From: Balanoglossus misakiensis
Lineage: Eukaryota > Hemichordata
Assembly (NCBI GenBank): GCA_040954595.2
Contig: CM082577.2
Span: 3,906,001-3,970,000, forward strand
Direction: 5' to 3'
DNA length: 64,000 bases
A program made the translations under genes and the position numbers. The notes beneath the pieces are model-generated. The model was not told the DNA's origin, made no database searches, and saw only the letters and a program-made list of their open reading frames with translations. Numbering within the stretch: the first letter of the stretch is position 1; each line of letters starts with the position of its first letter. Shown in pieces: positions 9,002-23,900 of this stretch.

Positions 9002-12000
9002 AGAGGAGATCACTTCAGATATGGAAACGATAGAGATCTCGGCGGGACCCAAGAGACTGCACGCCGTGGTTTCTTTATTACACGTTGGGTAAACTATCAG
9101 GAGCAAATAATCCGATTAAAAACGGAGAAATGGCAGAACTGATTCTTTGGCATGTATTCCCATGCATTGGTACAGTGTCAATCTGCTTTTAAAGTTCATA
9201 TGATAAAGTTAAAAAGAATGACATCTTTCCATTGCGATACCAAGAAACCAACAACTCACACAAACGGCATACGAACAATTTAAAAATCAATATTAACATT
9301 GCATCAGTATTTTAAATTAGATAGTCAACGAAATAGCAAACAATACAGAGGAGATACGTGAAGGGTCTCAACTATCTCGATAGGTTAATTATGTACTTGA
9401 AATAATTTCACGAAAAGTTATTTCATTTCAATAGGGCTCATCGGTCCTGCCAGCAAATGTCAATATTATGTTGAACAAATATAACCAGCCTGGCGTGCGT
9501 GTCACGCGTCACGTTATACAGTCAGACACCGGGCGGAAAGTAAACGCTGCAGCTTGTATGAGAAGCACGATGCTGTTATTTTCTGTTCGAACCCAATTAC
9601 CCTTAACGGTCGCGCAAGAATAAGATGGTACCGAAGTGATATCATTTCCACGTATTAGTTTTGCTTGTTTAACGATGCTACGGACTATAAGTTACGACGA
9701 TTCAAAGGAACATGGTAATTCAGCAATCGGGCGATTGGTGGCAAATTCGGCTAGGTTTAATCAGTATATTGCTGTATTGCTCTAAATCTGACGAATATCC
9801 TTATTACAACGGTCGCAGAAGTCGCCACCATTTGACGTTATTTCAGCTCCTTTTGTTTCACATGGACTCCTGCCTGTAACGCAGAGACATACCACACACC
9901 ATCACTGTTTCCATCACTGTCACACAACCCTACACTTTCCCGTAATAAATGAATACATACTTTCTGAAAGGGTCTGTTTTGTATTTCGCCTCCTCATGCT
10001 GTGCGATCGATGATTCATCATCGACGGTTGCTTCCTCGAGTTAAACTGAAATTTATAGTCCCGGCGGACGCTTTAAGAGTACACTGCGAGGTCGAAGAAG
10101 ACCAAGTGATATGCACACTTCAAGATCTATATGCACGAAATTGTTAGGCAGCTGTCTTATAGTCAAATAACGGTAAATTTGAGTCAATCTGTTTATGTAA
10201 TCCAAACGTTTGAGTGGAAACCCCAAATTATGTGTGATTGCTTGTCACCATTTTCAAAACATGGCAGTATTAAAGTGTAGTTTCCTTGAATTTAAATATC
10301 AGGTACTTGTGTACTTTGATGTATGATTCTGAATCACGATCGCGACGACATGAGCAGCTTCTCACATCAAGCGAAGGCAGCCATTACTGTCGAAAGATTG
10401 TGACCTTGTCACAATAATGGGCACACAAAGCAAGTAATGTGTTTTTGCTAATGGTGTGAATATGAAGACATCTTGCCTGTCGGTTTTTGTGGACGCGTAA
10501 ATGTCGCCCCATTAACACGCCGTTTGCTGACCGCCGCGTTGAGATTTTAAATTTTACGATGAGTTCAGCGAAAGGGGTGATTTCAGAGTGCCTTGGGAGA
10601 AGAAAGGCACAGTCTGACGTATTCGTGAATAATGCTCGGCTAGAATTGTGGCGTCAACGAGGACCCTAATAATGTCACAGAGAGTTAGTGCGCGTGCTTT
10701 ATATGTCAAAAATGTTCAACTTGTTTCAGGGAGCGAAATAGTGGGCGCTGCTGGCGCGCGAGGATTGCTTCCTCTATAGACAATTTTGGAATTTGAAAAA
10801 GGTACGTCACATGTTAATATGAAGAACTGATTATTACTCGTTTCATCGTCACCTCAAAAATGCGAAGCATCCCGTAAAAGAAATTTATTTGTTTTCATTA
10901 TGCGGATTTTTTTTCAACGGTCAGGTACGACACGAGGCAGTACGGACATCTTGATTGCGTACATCCTCTAATTAAACAACGACACATCGCACTCGCTGTG
11001 AGATGCATGCCAATGCCATCCTGGAGACCAAAAAATATTTGGCTGACAACGAAAACCTGTCATTCGTGCAATAACATTTCAGACAGCACTGCATACAATT
11101 TGGGGCCTCTTAAAAGGACGGAATTACACATCGAAGGTTTTGTATAGATGACATGTATTTTCGAGACGCTGAGGTGACCTTTATCTTTGTGTCATCACTG
11201 CAGAAGTATGTGCAAAGCATATCTAAATATATGAAAATTGCAACGTGAGACTACAATAACATTAGCTATTTCCAGCAGACGTCTAGCTTTTACCAAGACG
11301 TTTCAGTATTTCGCGAAGTCGGTGCGTGGACGCACAGACAGTCCCGTCGGACAAACTGCACGTGCACCGTGACGTGCACCTGTCTTACGCCGCTTTTAAA
11401 TTTCTGAAACGGGACAGATGTACTGCGATCGATTTTGTCTGTCCTTTGCATGACATGAAATTTTCGCGATAGCGGTATGGCATTTGCAGAACTTCGTAAG
11501 GGTGGACTGACGATATTAAGGTTTTGATTCACAGTTCTTGTTACAGGACTGAGCATTTCCCTCGACCATTACAGATTCATGAGGCATGCACGATCACCTA
11601 CACGACATCGCTTTTCATTTGTGTAATTTCATATATTCAAGGGTTGACTTTCTAAGCTTAATGAACCATGATGATTATATCCGATCGTCAGATCACCGCG
11701 TTCGTTTTGCTTGCATGTGCGCGTTCTCAGAGTGACCCAACTTCGGCCTAGTCGAATTGTTCTATTGGCCACATGGTGACTCAGATAGCTTCGACCCAGC
11801 AAGACCCCGCATTTTAGGTGGCGCGCTGATCGGAGTGCGTGAGAGAACACATTCAACTGATCGAGTATAAACGCTGTAGATGATGTTAGGCGGAATGCGA
11901 ACGCATGAAAAGAAAACTGATTGACAACCTAGGCATGCTTGTCACCGAGACGCACTTGCTTTGCCATTTGCCAATTTTGCGAAAGAACAATTCAGTTTAA

Positions 12001-13201
12001 CGAGCCGGGGACAATTTGTAGGACACCTGAACGCGCAGTAGTGTTTGTTATTCGCTGCTGCGCTGTGCCTTGAAATGCAAAATAGTCGGGTTTGCCCTGT
12101 CAAGCCTAGCCTCAAGACTGCAAGAAAACTGATCATCGTGACGTGTACACACTTTCACAGTACCGTCAGAAATTGCTGTTTGCGAGGCAGTGAAAAATGG
12201 CAACCGTGAGATCGGGTATTTGACTTCTCCGGTTTTATGACTATAGTTTTTGAAGTTTTTATTAAGCATTCGTTAGTTGAGTCGTGGAAATTACCATTGA
12301 CTATAATATGGTTAATTGTTCATATTCTATATTGGAACGTCCTTGACGGATGGCCTCCGATGCTTTTTGACAATGTTTCCCAATCTGCTAATTACGTTAT
12401 TCGCCTTCAGCGCTGGCCTCATACCAAAATCCATCTGGCAGTTGACGAAAGAATAGTTTGTTCTGGTTGTTGTTGTGTTGGTGTGTGCATGCATTGATAT
12501 TTTTAAGGACACCAACAACAAGTCACGTGTTCATATTTTGATTAATGCATCACAATCTATTGTCGCCTAATACCAGTCGCACCGCTTCTAAACTGCCCTC
12601 GACTTCGATCCGTCCACCCCTCGAATAAAGTCAACCGTTCCACCTCTCCCCGGCAAAAGCTAAACACGCACACAACCGCGCGCGCTGTAGTGGCTCTGGT
12701 ATACCAGCAGATTGAATGTTCGTCGACGACCTCCGAAGCTCCACACTCTCCAGAGCGCACGTTTCGGCATTTGCGTCTCCCCTCGACACGAGCGATAGCA
12801 ATTTGTGTGACTGCATCGCTTCGAGTAACCCAGGGCTACTAATTTGTACAAAAAAACTAGCATTTGTTATTATTTCAGATGGGATTACATGGGATGACGA
12901 CAAAAAGTGTCGCCTTTCCCTTGCCACGAGCGTCAGGGGGATCTCGAAGTATTCTCTCGACTAATCTGTTTCGCCGCAACTTGTAACTCTCTGAGTTCGG
13001 TCGACGGACAACATCGTAAGGGACGAGCGAATGTGTGTTTTCAACTGATTTCCATTTTCCATCTTCTCCGGATGTTCACCATACCCGGAGATGACTCGAC
13101 TGTCCGCCGGATCTCTATGGGCGCTCGGTTATAATCTTTACTAACAGACCGCCTCCTCGTCGCATTTGCTCAGTGCAGCCCACACCCGTGAACTGATTGT
13201 C
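9002..13201. other. Intergenic region between the two receptor genes
   Basis: 4.2 kb holding the gene A 3' UTR, and the promoter and 5' UTR of gene B at its right end. No open frame over about 100 codons with recognisable content is seen. Regions around 12560-12850 and 13080-13200 are richer in C and G than the surroundings and are the likeliest promoter area for gene B, but no TATA box or initiator can be assigned with confidence. Confidence 0.55.
9115..9949 (+). terminator. Candidate polyadenylation signals for gene A
   Basis: ATTAAA at 9115-9120 lies 114 bp after the gene A stop codon, and a canonical AATAAA lies at 9944-9949. Either could end the transcript. Neither has a clear downstream GT-rich element that would decide between them. 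Confidence 0.35.
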
Positions 13202-13735
13202 ATGTTTAGGTTCGTCGGTCTTTTGACGCTGTTTGCGGTGTTCCTCCTTTGCAAATGCGGTGGCACTAACAGTGGGCATATAAACTTCGTCGGGGCGAAA
13301 CTCGACGATTTGGCAAGTGCGTCGCCGGGGTTCTTGCCCTTCGGAAACGGAAACCGAACCACCACCGTCGTCATCCGACTGGGCGCTTTCGTCGCCAACT
13401 TGGATCAGCTGCGCGCGCTCCGCAACGCCAGCGGGGAGCACTACCACCAGCCCGCCGCGGATTCGTCATCAAACCCGGCCAAAAGTTCGTCGCCGGTGAG
13501 CGTCGAGCTGGACGTCCATGTTAGCGATAATCCCAGCTATTACGAGATTACGCAGCTGTTGTGCGCGAGGTTTCTCGACCGCAGCGTCCACGGCCTGCTT
13601 CTCGCGACCGATGAAGACAGCTACGCCGAAAAATACATCACCGCGAAATACGTGACAAGCACAGCTGCCTATCTAGGGCTGCCCGTTATCAGCTTAAATC
13701 CTGGCTTATCCATTGCCTCCCTCTATGACACGACG
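13202..13735 (+). CDS. Gene B exon 1: signal peptide and first half of the ATD
   Basis: 178 codons, ends phase 0 with donor gtaagt at 13736. Residues 1-20 (MFRFVGLLTLFAVFLLCKCG) are a typical signal peptide. Then comes VVIRLGAF, a first beta strand, a Ser/Pro-rich insert of about 30 residues (about 80-110), and HGLLLATDEDS, AAYLGLPVIS, the usual 'LG.PVIS' strand of NMDA amino-terminal domains. A Leu codon at 13166 is in frame upstream but lacks an ATG. Confidence 0.85.
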
Positions 13736-16700
13736 GTAAGTGTATTTCTATGTTCTCTGCGTGTGCATACCCTGGAGGCTCCAGAATAAAACAAAGAGTA
13801 GTTTGGCGCCGGCGCGTCGCCATATTTTTCTCGTGAGGATAACCCCAAAGTTCTAAAAAATATGTATAAGATGCGCGGTCGCGACTTGCTATTTTTAAAC
13901 GTATTGGTCTGATCAACGAAAGGTCGTGCACTTTTTAGTTGACAAAGATCCATCTTTACCTTTACTGGTCAGTTTCCTTGGCCTTGGGGGCGGTGGATTC
14001 TATTTTGTGGATATCAAAAAGTGACTGAACCCACCTTCATTGAACATGGAAAAATGGGTGCCCCCAATCACCCAATTCCGCCCCCTGCCGAAGAAACTGA
14101 CCAGTCCCTAATGTAGAATCACCTCGGGCTGCGGTGATATCCCACGACTCTATTATACAGTGTACATTGCGATTAAAAACTAATTATTACAACTAAACAG
14201 CGTATTAACCCATCTATCTCTCTGTCAAGCATTTCACTTTTAATAAATTGAGATGAATAATTTATATGCTGGCATCTTGAACACATGTGTCTAGAATAAT
14301 CAACAGACACAAACATTTCAAGACTATTTTTGTAATACAAATACCTTAATGTAGCCTTCAACAACTATGTTGACTTTCCTGTTAAGGTACTTTAGACTTT
14401 CCCTGACTTCTATTTCACCGGGATGCAAATGATGGCAAAACGATCTAATCCTACAGGTGCTCTTGTGGGTAAATGCCAGCTTTTGTACATGTACAACATG
14501 TGTGATTGGGTTGCGTGTTTCCACTTGGGTGTCACAAGTGCATGCAACGCTCTAACCCCGGTTACGATACACAACACACGTACGTGCACAGTACTTCAAA
14601 TCAGACGAGACGAGTCGTGGAACTTGCGCGCAAGCGGGCCTCAGAGTCTCTCTGTTCAGCATGACTGCTCTCTCGAGATGAACAAGATATACCCGCACCT
14701 GCAAGTACATGTAAGCCCAATTGCTATTCGCCGCATCTCTTTCGCCGCCGTGTAAGTTAAGCGACTTGAAGTGAAACAATGCGTGCCCAGACGCTTTAAG
14801 TCGGACAAGAGAGATCCAGATCGCCTCTTTACGTATCGTTGGCAATTAACAGCGTATTAAAGCTAACTTATGATACATCAGCTGGGTTCTGAGCAACAAT
14901 TCTTTTTGAATATATCGATGAGTGAGTTCGTGTACTTGAAAACACATTCTACGCGTAATAAAGGTAAACATTGAAAGTCGTGGGCCTAATCTCTGAGAGT
15001 GTCACACATTCACAAGCTGTTGGAAACACGACATGATACCGAGCTGTTCAAATCTGCAAGTTTCTCCTAATGTAACATTTATAATCAATGAAACTGAATC
15101 AAATTTTATAGGACGGTGGTCAAACGTGGTGGCTGTTTCACGTTATAACAACCCAGTACAACAGTTCAACGTTTGTCGCCGCTCCACTGCTAAAGTGTCT
15201 TGCACTTTTCATTCGTTGTGGTTTTATAACAGAACTGTCCAACTGGTTGTTCTCTCCGACAGCCTCTTTCTAGGTCCCCTTGATACCTTCTTTGTTCCGC
15301 CCCAACACCCACCCAACCCCTGTCGGCATTTCTATCCGATTTCGATGCAGCTGTATAACTCGACTCTACATGATCCTCGCTGAAACCCTAATCCGATTGG
15401 TTCTTATAGCTGATATGTATCGGTGATTGCCTTGAGATTTGACTGCAACCTCGTTCGACTCATTGCGCATCTCTACCTGTACCTGTCATGTTACACGCGT
15501 ATCTATCTCGTGCTTGATGCGGGTAGGCGTACATGTACACGCATGTTTCATGCAACAACATTTCAGTGCAAGTCATGCAATTTCAGACGAGTGGGCACAT
15601 GAATAAAATGTAGGATCAGAGATATCCAGTATTGGTTTATTGCTTTCTCTTTGCATGTGTGAACAGTAATTGCAAGTGACAGGAAATAATAAACCCCGTT
15701 TCATCAAGACAAGCTTATCGTTGGACAAACATAACACTTTACGTATAGGCTAATAACATGCACTATTCTCGTGCGAGTGTATAAAAGTTGCCGGCCTGGC
15801 ATATGGCACATAAAACTCACCTATTTTTATACTATATTTATATTCGCACATTCATTCTAATTTAGTATGGGCGGATTTTTAAATTTCAAATATATGATCT
15901 ATATATAATAATACATTAGCTTCAGTTGTAATGGTCATTTAGTGATTTCCGACGGTTCGTAACTGAACGAGATTTTAATTACTGGAAGCTGTGATGATGA
16001 TCCGTGGCGTGATGACGCCATGCATCATGCAGACAAACTCTCCTTGCATTGAAAATGTCAAGTGCCAGCAACTGTATAAATGTACACATATAGATCCGTA
16101 TACCTGCGCTGGTGAATCAGCAAATACCACACGGAATTAGTTTTTGAAGCTGTTTTTAAAAGATGAATCTTTAAACGTGGTGTACAAAAGACCCAATCTT
16201 CGATGGATAGTATTCCCGCTCATTTGTGACGTTTGTTTTTGGCCGGGCGGGTTCACCTGCAAGATTGCATCTTTGTTCCCTCAAATTCGATCGCAAGATC
16301 TTATCCTCGTCTGTCAACACTCATCCACGTCACGGCCGCGCTCACTGGTAAAAGGTGGTATCCTTTCCCGTTCCTAATCTAATATTATAATACTAGTATA
16401 TGACCTTGATGAAGAATCGTCTGACATGTCTAAACATCATAAATTAATAGAATGGATATATTTTCATTTGAATGACACGAGATCTTTGGTTTGTACACAA
16501 CATGGTTTACACTTGCACACTTTACGCCTAACATCCCCGTCTCTCGAGCAAACCGTACAGACGCCCACTTGTGGTGTCAAATTCCGGGGTTTCGATAAGC
16601 CGGCCTTTCGCATCTTTACCTGCTGACCCTTAATGCCTAGAGACGAATTAGCGTGGAATGAAAAAAGAAACATCGTAATTTACGCGAGAGAGCTGCCGCA

Positions 16701-17906
16701 AAGGTAGGAAAATCGTAAATCTATATGAGCCACAGTGAGTACCAGATGTATTACAGTGACGTCATTGTCTTAGTATAGGTGTTATCACTATACAGCTGAA
16801 ATAATGTTTTGGGCGTTTTCAAATCGAAAATCTACATGTTTCTAGACCTACCTATTTATTTTTACGTACAAGTTATCTAACCTACACATCAGAGTTTGCC
16901 TGTACGTAGTCCGAAAGTACAGGCACCCCTGTAACTCTTTCCTTGAACAAACTTCAAGTGTTTATCGGATAATGTCATCAGATGTACCACATAAAAAACG
17001 AGTTTTTTATTGCCGACTACCATCTATGTAATTGTGTGATTTAAGATCTTACCATCTGAATGCAAAGAGTCAATCTTCCAACAATGCGTGGTGGTGAAGA
17101 ATAAGAGTACAGGTAGTTCCCAACAGTCGGGCCACACCCAAGCGTCTGGAGATACCGATCACCACAGGCAATCGTTTTCCAATTTACCAAAAATATAGTC
17201 GAAATTTACTGGAGGAGTTCTAAACTTCAATCAGATAACAACGATAGCATATATTCAAAACATGTATTATTTGCTCTCTTACCGATCTGAACGTGGCTAA
17301 TAGTACATTCCAAGGCAGAACGCAATGTTTCATTAATCTTCATTATTGTGCCGTAAGAACTCGCCTTGACACAATGGCATTTTACTTCTGCACGACAATT
17401 TCCATTAATGACGTGGGATAGATTGCCGCGCTCGACATATTTCTTTCGAGAAGTGCTTCCAACTTTAAATCATACCGGACGAACCCGGAAGTACCGTGTG
17501 ATAGATATGTCTTGAGTCATTCATTATAACTGAGAGGTGATCAGACTCTATGTGAGCTTCTTACGTGATCTCTTTGGGCCCATATTAAAGTTTATCGAAT
17601 TTTAAATATTAAACAAAAATCATCGTATCTTAGAACACGATAAACAACCTACTTCTTCTGGCTGTCTTTTTAATATGTACCTATAACGGATCCCTTGAGG
17701 ATTAACCTTAAGCCCGCACATAAATATTTATTTATACATTATGATATGATCTACATAGTAACAAATGATTGTCCCCGCGACAGTGATAGGTGTTATTCGA
17801 CTTAGTCGAAAGAACACTCATTGTTGCTGCGCGTTACTTATTCATAGTTACCTTGGCGACAACGACGATGATGACGCTGATGTCATCGAGATAGTCGTCG
17901 TCGTCG

Positions 17907-17938
<32 letters not shown>

Positions 17939-20900
17939 GCAATTTTTTCAATGAGCATAAGCTTATTCATCGCTTGTTGTTTTTTGCATTGACTCCATCT
18001 GACAATCTCTCCGACTATTAGTTTTCATCATGTATATACAATTGCATTTGTAATTCGATTATCCTTTACGACAATCGCCTTCTGGGCACTATCAGAGAAA
18101 CCGAATGAATTCAAAACAGTGAAAGAGTTATGTATTTTATCATGTATTTGGAGTAGCACTTTGATAGGTTTATTATAATGTATTGGCCATTTTATTATCA
18201 TGTTAGACATGCTTATTAGGGAACCGTTTATTTTAATTAACAAATTATCACTCGCTTAAAACGCAATGTATTTCACGACAGTCACAAATTATAATTAGAC
18301 TGTGTAGCAAAGAATAGACATACCTAGTAATTCGCATTCATTACTTGGATTACATGTTGCAATTATGAATGCAAGAACTGCAAAAAACTCGATTGTACAA
18401 TCATTTGCATACCCTGAGTGGCACGTTTGTATGGTGGAATGTATAATATAACTCGTCGATCGATAGGGGTACAGAAAGGTTCAACTAAAACATATGTAAC
18501 ACTTCCAGATTCGTGTGTGACGTTTTCTCAGTCGACGAAACGAGTCTGTATGATTGCGAGGAACGCCCGTTATCGCACAAGTGTTGGTTAAATCACAGAA
18601 CCAGATATCCTGTTAGTGCAGCGATTTGAATTCAAGTATTTCGCTCCACATACAAACGTAGTTTCATTTATGTAGTTCAGGATTAACAGAATCAAAACCC
18701 TTGACATATCCGAGTCACATATTAGACACACATTGAAATTCCGTCAAGGTGCCTATATAATGTCCTGGGAAACTTCCACTTGCGTTAATGTTTATATATG
18801 ATACGCAAGTACGTGCAGATTGAAATATATTCGCAAGACAGGCTGGCTCTGAATAGCTATCGCGCGATATGTGCACTGCCCTTGTAAAACGTCATGAGGA
18901 CAAGTGTGGTTAAATTTTGATATGTCGGTATTAAGGACATTTGATACTCGGACTCGAATTGTATGTAGGCGTGTGCATCATAAAGTAAGCGGTACTTTTA
19001 GATAATTACTTGCCTCATCCAGCTTCGTTCTTGGCTTAACATCTTCAGAATATCCTCTGGCTTGAATTACCTGGAATTAGGTCTACCTGTTGACGTGTAC
19101 GAGAGTAAAGTAAAGCGTGCGTCAGTTTTGTATCAATAATAGCACTATACATGTACAGTAAAAATGTCGCTTATGTCGCTGGCGAAATAGAAAAGATTGC
19201 AACCTTAAAGGGATACAATCACTTGTTATTTACATATATACATATGACCATACAGTGGTGTTTTGTACGTTATCTAAGCTGGTGCGGAGTTTTGGATGCA
19301 ATATGCAAATGATCAATTTTTATATTTATGTCATGCATAATTACCTATATTTAAATTGTTATGTCAAGCTGAGCCGATTACCGTCTGAACGCTCGCATGT
19401 TTGACATAAAGACAGACAAAGTCAGTCTAAAGGCGGTCTTGAAGTTATATATATGCCTGTCGTTATCAAATTTACAGTATTTCCTCGTGGGAAGCAGAAA
19501 CTTTGAAATATTCATATTTACGACAAAAGTTTCAGCGCACATGCCTAATCGGCGCCTTAACGATCCAGACATCGGAGCGTATACATCACGGTATCGGGTT
19601 ATGAATCATTTCTACGCGAAGATTAGTGCTCGAAAATGGGAAATTCAAATTTGAATTTGTCATAAAGGTAAGCTGGGACTTCAGAGTGATGGATGACCGC
19701 CTGTGCGCGCTTAAACGGTATATACGCTGAAAATGTGAAGTCTGCTGTCTGTTACAGCGCGTTGAAAATCGAAAAGTGGCATTGAGCGAAGTGAACATCT
19801 ACAATGCGGTGGTGAGAATTCTGGCTGCCTTGAATAGGTTTTTACTTCGCGCTAGGGGGTCAAATCAAATTATAAAACTTGCATTCTAGGTAAAATGTCG
19901 ACAACTCACTGTAGTAACAGATAGAACTTGAAGAAATGACCTCTTTTGGTCAAACATTTCTGCATTTGTAGTACGTATATTAAACATTCAACTTTTTCCA
20001 CATTTTGTTATTTGTTCTGTTACAATAATGATCCTGTGTCACTTTAGCTTATGAACACCGATTTCTTAAACATGGCAAAAATCGGCCATCTTGAAATTGT
20101 GTCGACCATAGGAGATTTTTATCACTCACCTAGGTAGCAAAAACCTATTAAAGGCAGGGAGAATTCCATTACAAAGTGTTCCATAAACTATGGCATTGAT
20201 CTGCGCTGCAATCTATCCTAAACATCTTGAGGTCAACGGGGTGCGACTTCAAGTTTTTTGAAAGGTCTCCCATAAGGCTCCGTTGTCCGAATTAAACTTT
20301 CCTATGTTGCTATGCGTTTGAAACATTTAAACTAGCCTATACCCCAATATGTTTGTACTCGCAAAACAACACACGGTATGTCATATTTCTCATTACCCTG
20401 ATAAAATTCGCTTGGTAAACAGATGATGGTTATCGTTCGGTAAAATACATTTATTTATATGATTTATCGAAAAATCTATCGCATGGGCATATATCATACT
20501 AGGCATGTCGCAACAAGAAATTTCTTTTTCCTGTGCGGGATTTGAAGACCATTTTGGCGCCAAAATCAAAACGACAAGTTCGATTTCACATTAGATCTCT
20601 GAAGCCTACATTAAATCATAAGTGAATGTATCAAGCCTTTGCCTTGGTTCTTATTGGCGGCCGTGCGCGGAGTAGATTGTCGTCATGAATATTTGAAGAG
20701 ACAAAACGAGGCAAGGATCTGATCTCGGTTACAGTGCACAAAATGCTCACAGCAAACGGGTGCACCGAATTACTTCTTTGCAAAGCGCAAATGATAAAAG
20801 TCACGCGGACTATTTTGCCCGGCCATCCAGCAACTCAGTCGTGGGTTGAGAATTACCCTCACAAGGAAACGCTAATTACGTAACAGCTGTCCCGGAAATG

Positions 20901-23900
20901 TAAATTATATAATGACAATTTCGGAAAATTAACGAACGTGTAGTCGTTTCTTACGGCACGACTAAGAAATCATTGGATTTTGACAAAATCTGAATTACAC
21001 CAAGTCGTTAGGACGTAATCAACAGTTACTACAAATGTATATACGAGAGGATATTCAACTCTGGCGTGTTTTCAGATTCAGATTCGGATTCGGTGAGATA
21101 ATCGGCTACTACATAAGTGCTAATATTGTATGCAGTCAATTCGTTCTCGTGGGTTATAGTGCTGATCAGGGTTCCTGCTGTGTATCTCTATATCGATGAC
21201 ATTCAATTTGGCGCTAGACGGGTCGCGCGATCAGAAAATTCCCGCTTGATTGAAGGGTTATTCTCGGCGCAATTTCAGCTCGGGCTGTCCGCTCTGGCTT
21301 CATTTAGCTTAATAATCCTCGCTGCAGATTGAAGCAATTTGCCACTTCCATCTTTGGGGACCGACTGCCACAAATAATACACACAGCGAACTGCGAGTCA
21401 ATGCAAACGTTTTGACGTGCACGTCGCTGTAAGTTTGGCATTTCTGCGAAACGCGTAATCAAACATAACTCTCACACGACATGGTTTTGGATAATTCTGA
21501 GTAAGAATGGATGTATTGGGTTATAGCGTTTGTTTTTTCTGGTGATTTCCATGACTAATAATGCGATTATCAAGGATTTCTAGCTTACACAGTTTCAGTG
21601 ATTTAACTGTCAATTAAATGACAAATTCACTTTTATGTCCTCAATGCTGTTATAGTACAGCGCCTATTTCTCCACGAATCAGTGGAAAAAACTTTGTCGA
21701 GTATCCATTTACACACGCCCCCATGATTACTAAAGCAATTCCAATCGTAAAATTCTACAAACCGCTAATACGGTTTATGAACCCATTATATGAATAGCGA
21801 GGTAAAATCTAATTTAGTTCATAATTATTCTCCTTTTTTATTATCCTCGGGGTATTCTTAGGATTTCTGCTATTCCCAGTGGGCTGCCTCTGATGAACTC
21901 GTCCAAATCATATTACGGTTGTAAATGCTTACGGTTCTGATATCATTTATAGGAGATAAACTACACCTATATCAGTATTACTTGAATTTGTTACATTCAA
22001 ATAGTCACTTTTGTAGTCAGAAGCGGGAGGTTTTGTTGTTGTTTGTCGTTAAGAGAAAGGAGGACATGTAAAAGACAAGCAGAAGATGCTTGACATTTGA
22101 AGAAAATGACATCGCGACGACCGGTCAAGCGATTTCGACATTTCTGCTTGGTTAACAGTTATGAAATACTTAAAAGATTTCAGTTAACGCGTGACCTGAG
22201 CTCCGATGGGTTGATTACTTCGCACGGGGTTGAATAATGCATTTAGATCTAAAAGTAAAAGACAGATCGCTCCGGTTCTTGATTGTGCAATCTTAACAGT
22301 CTCAGACAAATCAGTGTCACCGGGAAGCCGTGCGAAATACCTATACTCGCAACGCAATCGCGCCTGGATCAATCGGAGTTTATTGTTACCGTAGTTTTCG
22401 TACTGGGTTTCAAATTGTGCTAGGTTTCACCACGGTGGACAGTTTACTTTCTATATAATATGACACAGCGTGCAAAACCCTAGGGTGTACCACTGCTACG
22501 CGGTTCAGACTCAGCTTTTCTTTATAGGTATACCAATATAGAACTTGGGTGAATGTTTGCCTCGCGGAAGCAGTACGTCCTATTGACCCTGTCTACATGG
22601 AGCGACGCTGGCCGCTACAGATAGCCATACACTTCACGAGACTGATGATACAAAATGTCTGTCTCTGTCTGGAACTAACAAGCTTGTAGTTGTACAAGGT
22701 CTAGAGATTGCACACTGAGGCAAACTACGGAATATATGCAAATCCTCAAGCTAATTGGCCCGAGCGTCCCCGAGTGGCAGATGGCGCAACGGCAGCACCA
22801 GACACCTCCAGCGCACACTTCCAACTTAATCCATGCGTGGGCCCACGCTGGTTGTCATGTTTGATAAGAGGAGATGTATTTCAGGGGCCATCGATGCTGG
22901 GTCTTCAAAACGTTTTACCTGTGGCATTTCTGCACGATCCGTCACTCTTTTGATGGATGACGCTGCCGTAAGTAACGCTAATGGCCAAAGTCAAAGTTAC
23001 TGATAACATTTCTGCCGAATAAAAGAGAACACGGTCACCTATGCAAATTTGGGATCCAGCCAATCACAGAATTTACGTTTGCCCACGCGAAAACAAAACT
23101 GCGCCACCAAAATGGTCGTTCAGAGTCACATACACGCCCCTTTAATCATATATGGGCATATGTAAATTAAAGGTGATAGTACACCTTTAATAATATTTTA
23201 AGTTAACTCTGCTGATTTTGATATCTGACAGATCCCATATTCTTTGTTCATACTTGATGTCGCCTTTTGCAGCGCAAATGGGTTTCGTTACGGAATGTTA
23301 AAACATTGCCTCCCTCAGGCTAAAAATGGTATCAACGATTGTATATAGAAAATTTCTGCCGGATACTTTTCACTGTATACTTTTGGTTTGACGTCTAATT
23401 ATGCAACTCATGCAATTAAATCTCAATCTGACCTAAGCAGTTCGCCGATATACAATGCGTATGTCTTGTCGCATCTGCGATATGTTGATAGTATTATTGA
23501 AATTTCCCTGATTGTCTGTGATCTGTTTTTTTCTGAAAGGATCTTCCTTTCATTTATCTAATTAAATGTGCTGTAATTAAATGTACCTTTTGGATTATTT
23601 GATTAAACGTGTTGTAATTGCAGTTGACAAACGGGGTCTGGAAAAGTCATAATGGGATTTGACGTCATGGTTTAGATATACGTGATAAATACATATGTGG
23701 ACTCCTAAAGTCTTTGGCTGAATCGAAGCTGTCCTATATACCATTGCTGTGGTCGATTCTCGTCGCTCTTAAAGCGAAATGACAAGCTGTCAACAAAGGT
23801 TGGCGAACTAGTCAAGTATCGGGAATTAACGACTTGTCACGATGATACCTTCTGACAAAGTGAGACAGGACACGGAGCCGTTAAGGAGAAACTAATGAGA

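Noticed and set aside
8796-9092. Open frame in another phase over gene A's last exon
   Set aside because: Would need a different acceptor and a frame change from exon i. The frame used gives a tail of the same length as gene B and a PDZ end.
13166-13201. Upstream start for gene B at 13166
   Set aside because: The codon there is TTG, not ATG. The Met at 13202 is followed at once by a signal peptide.
17894-17940. Trinucleotide run as a coding poly-Val stretch
   Set aside because: Simple microsatellite in an intron with no flanking coding signals.
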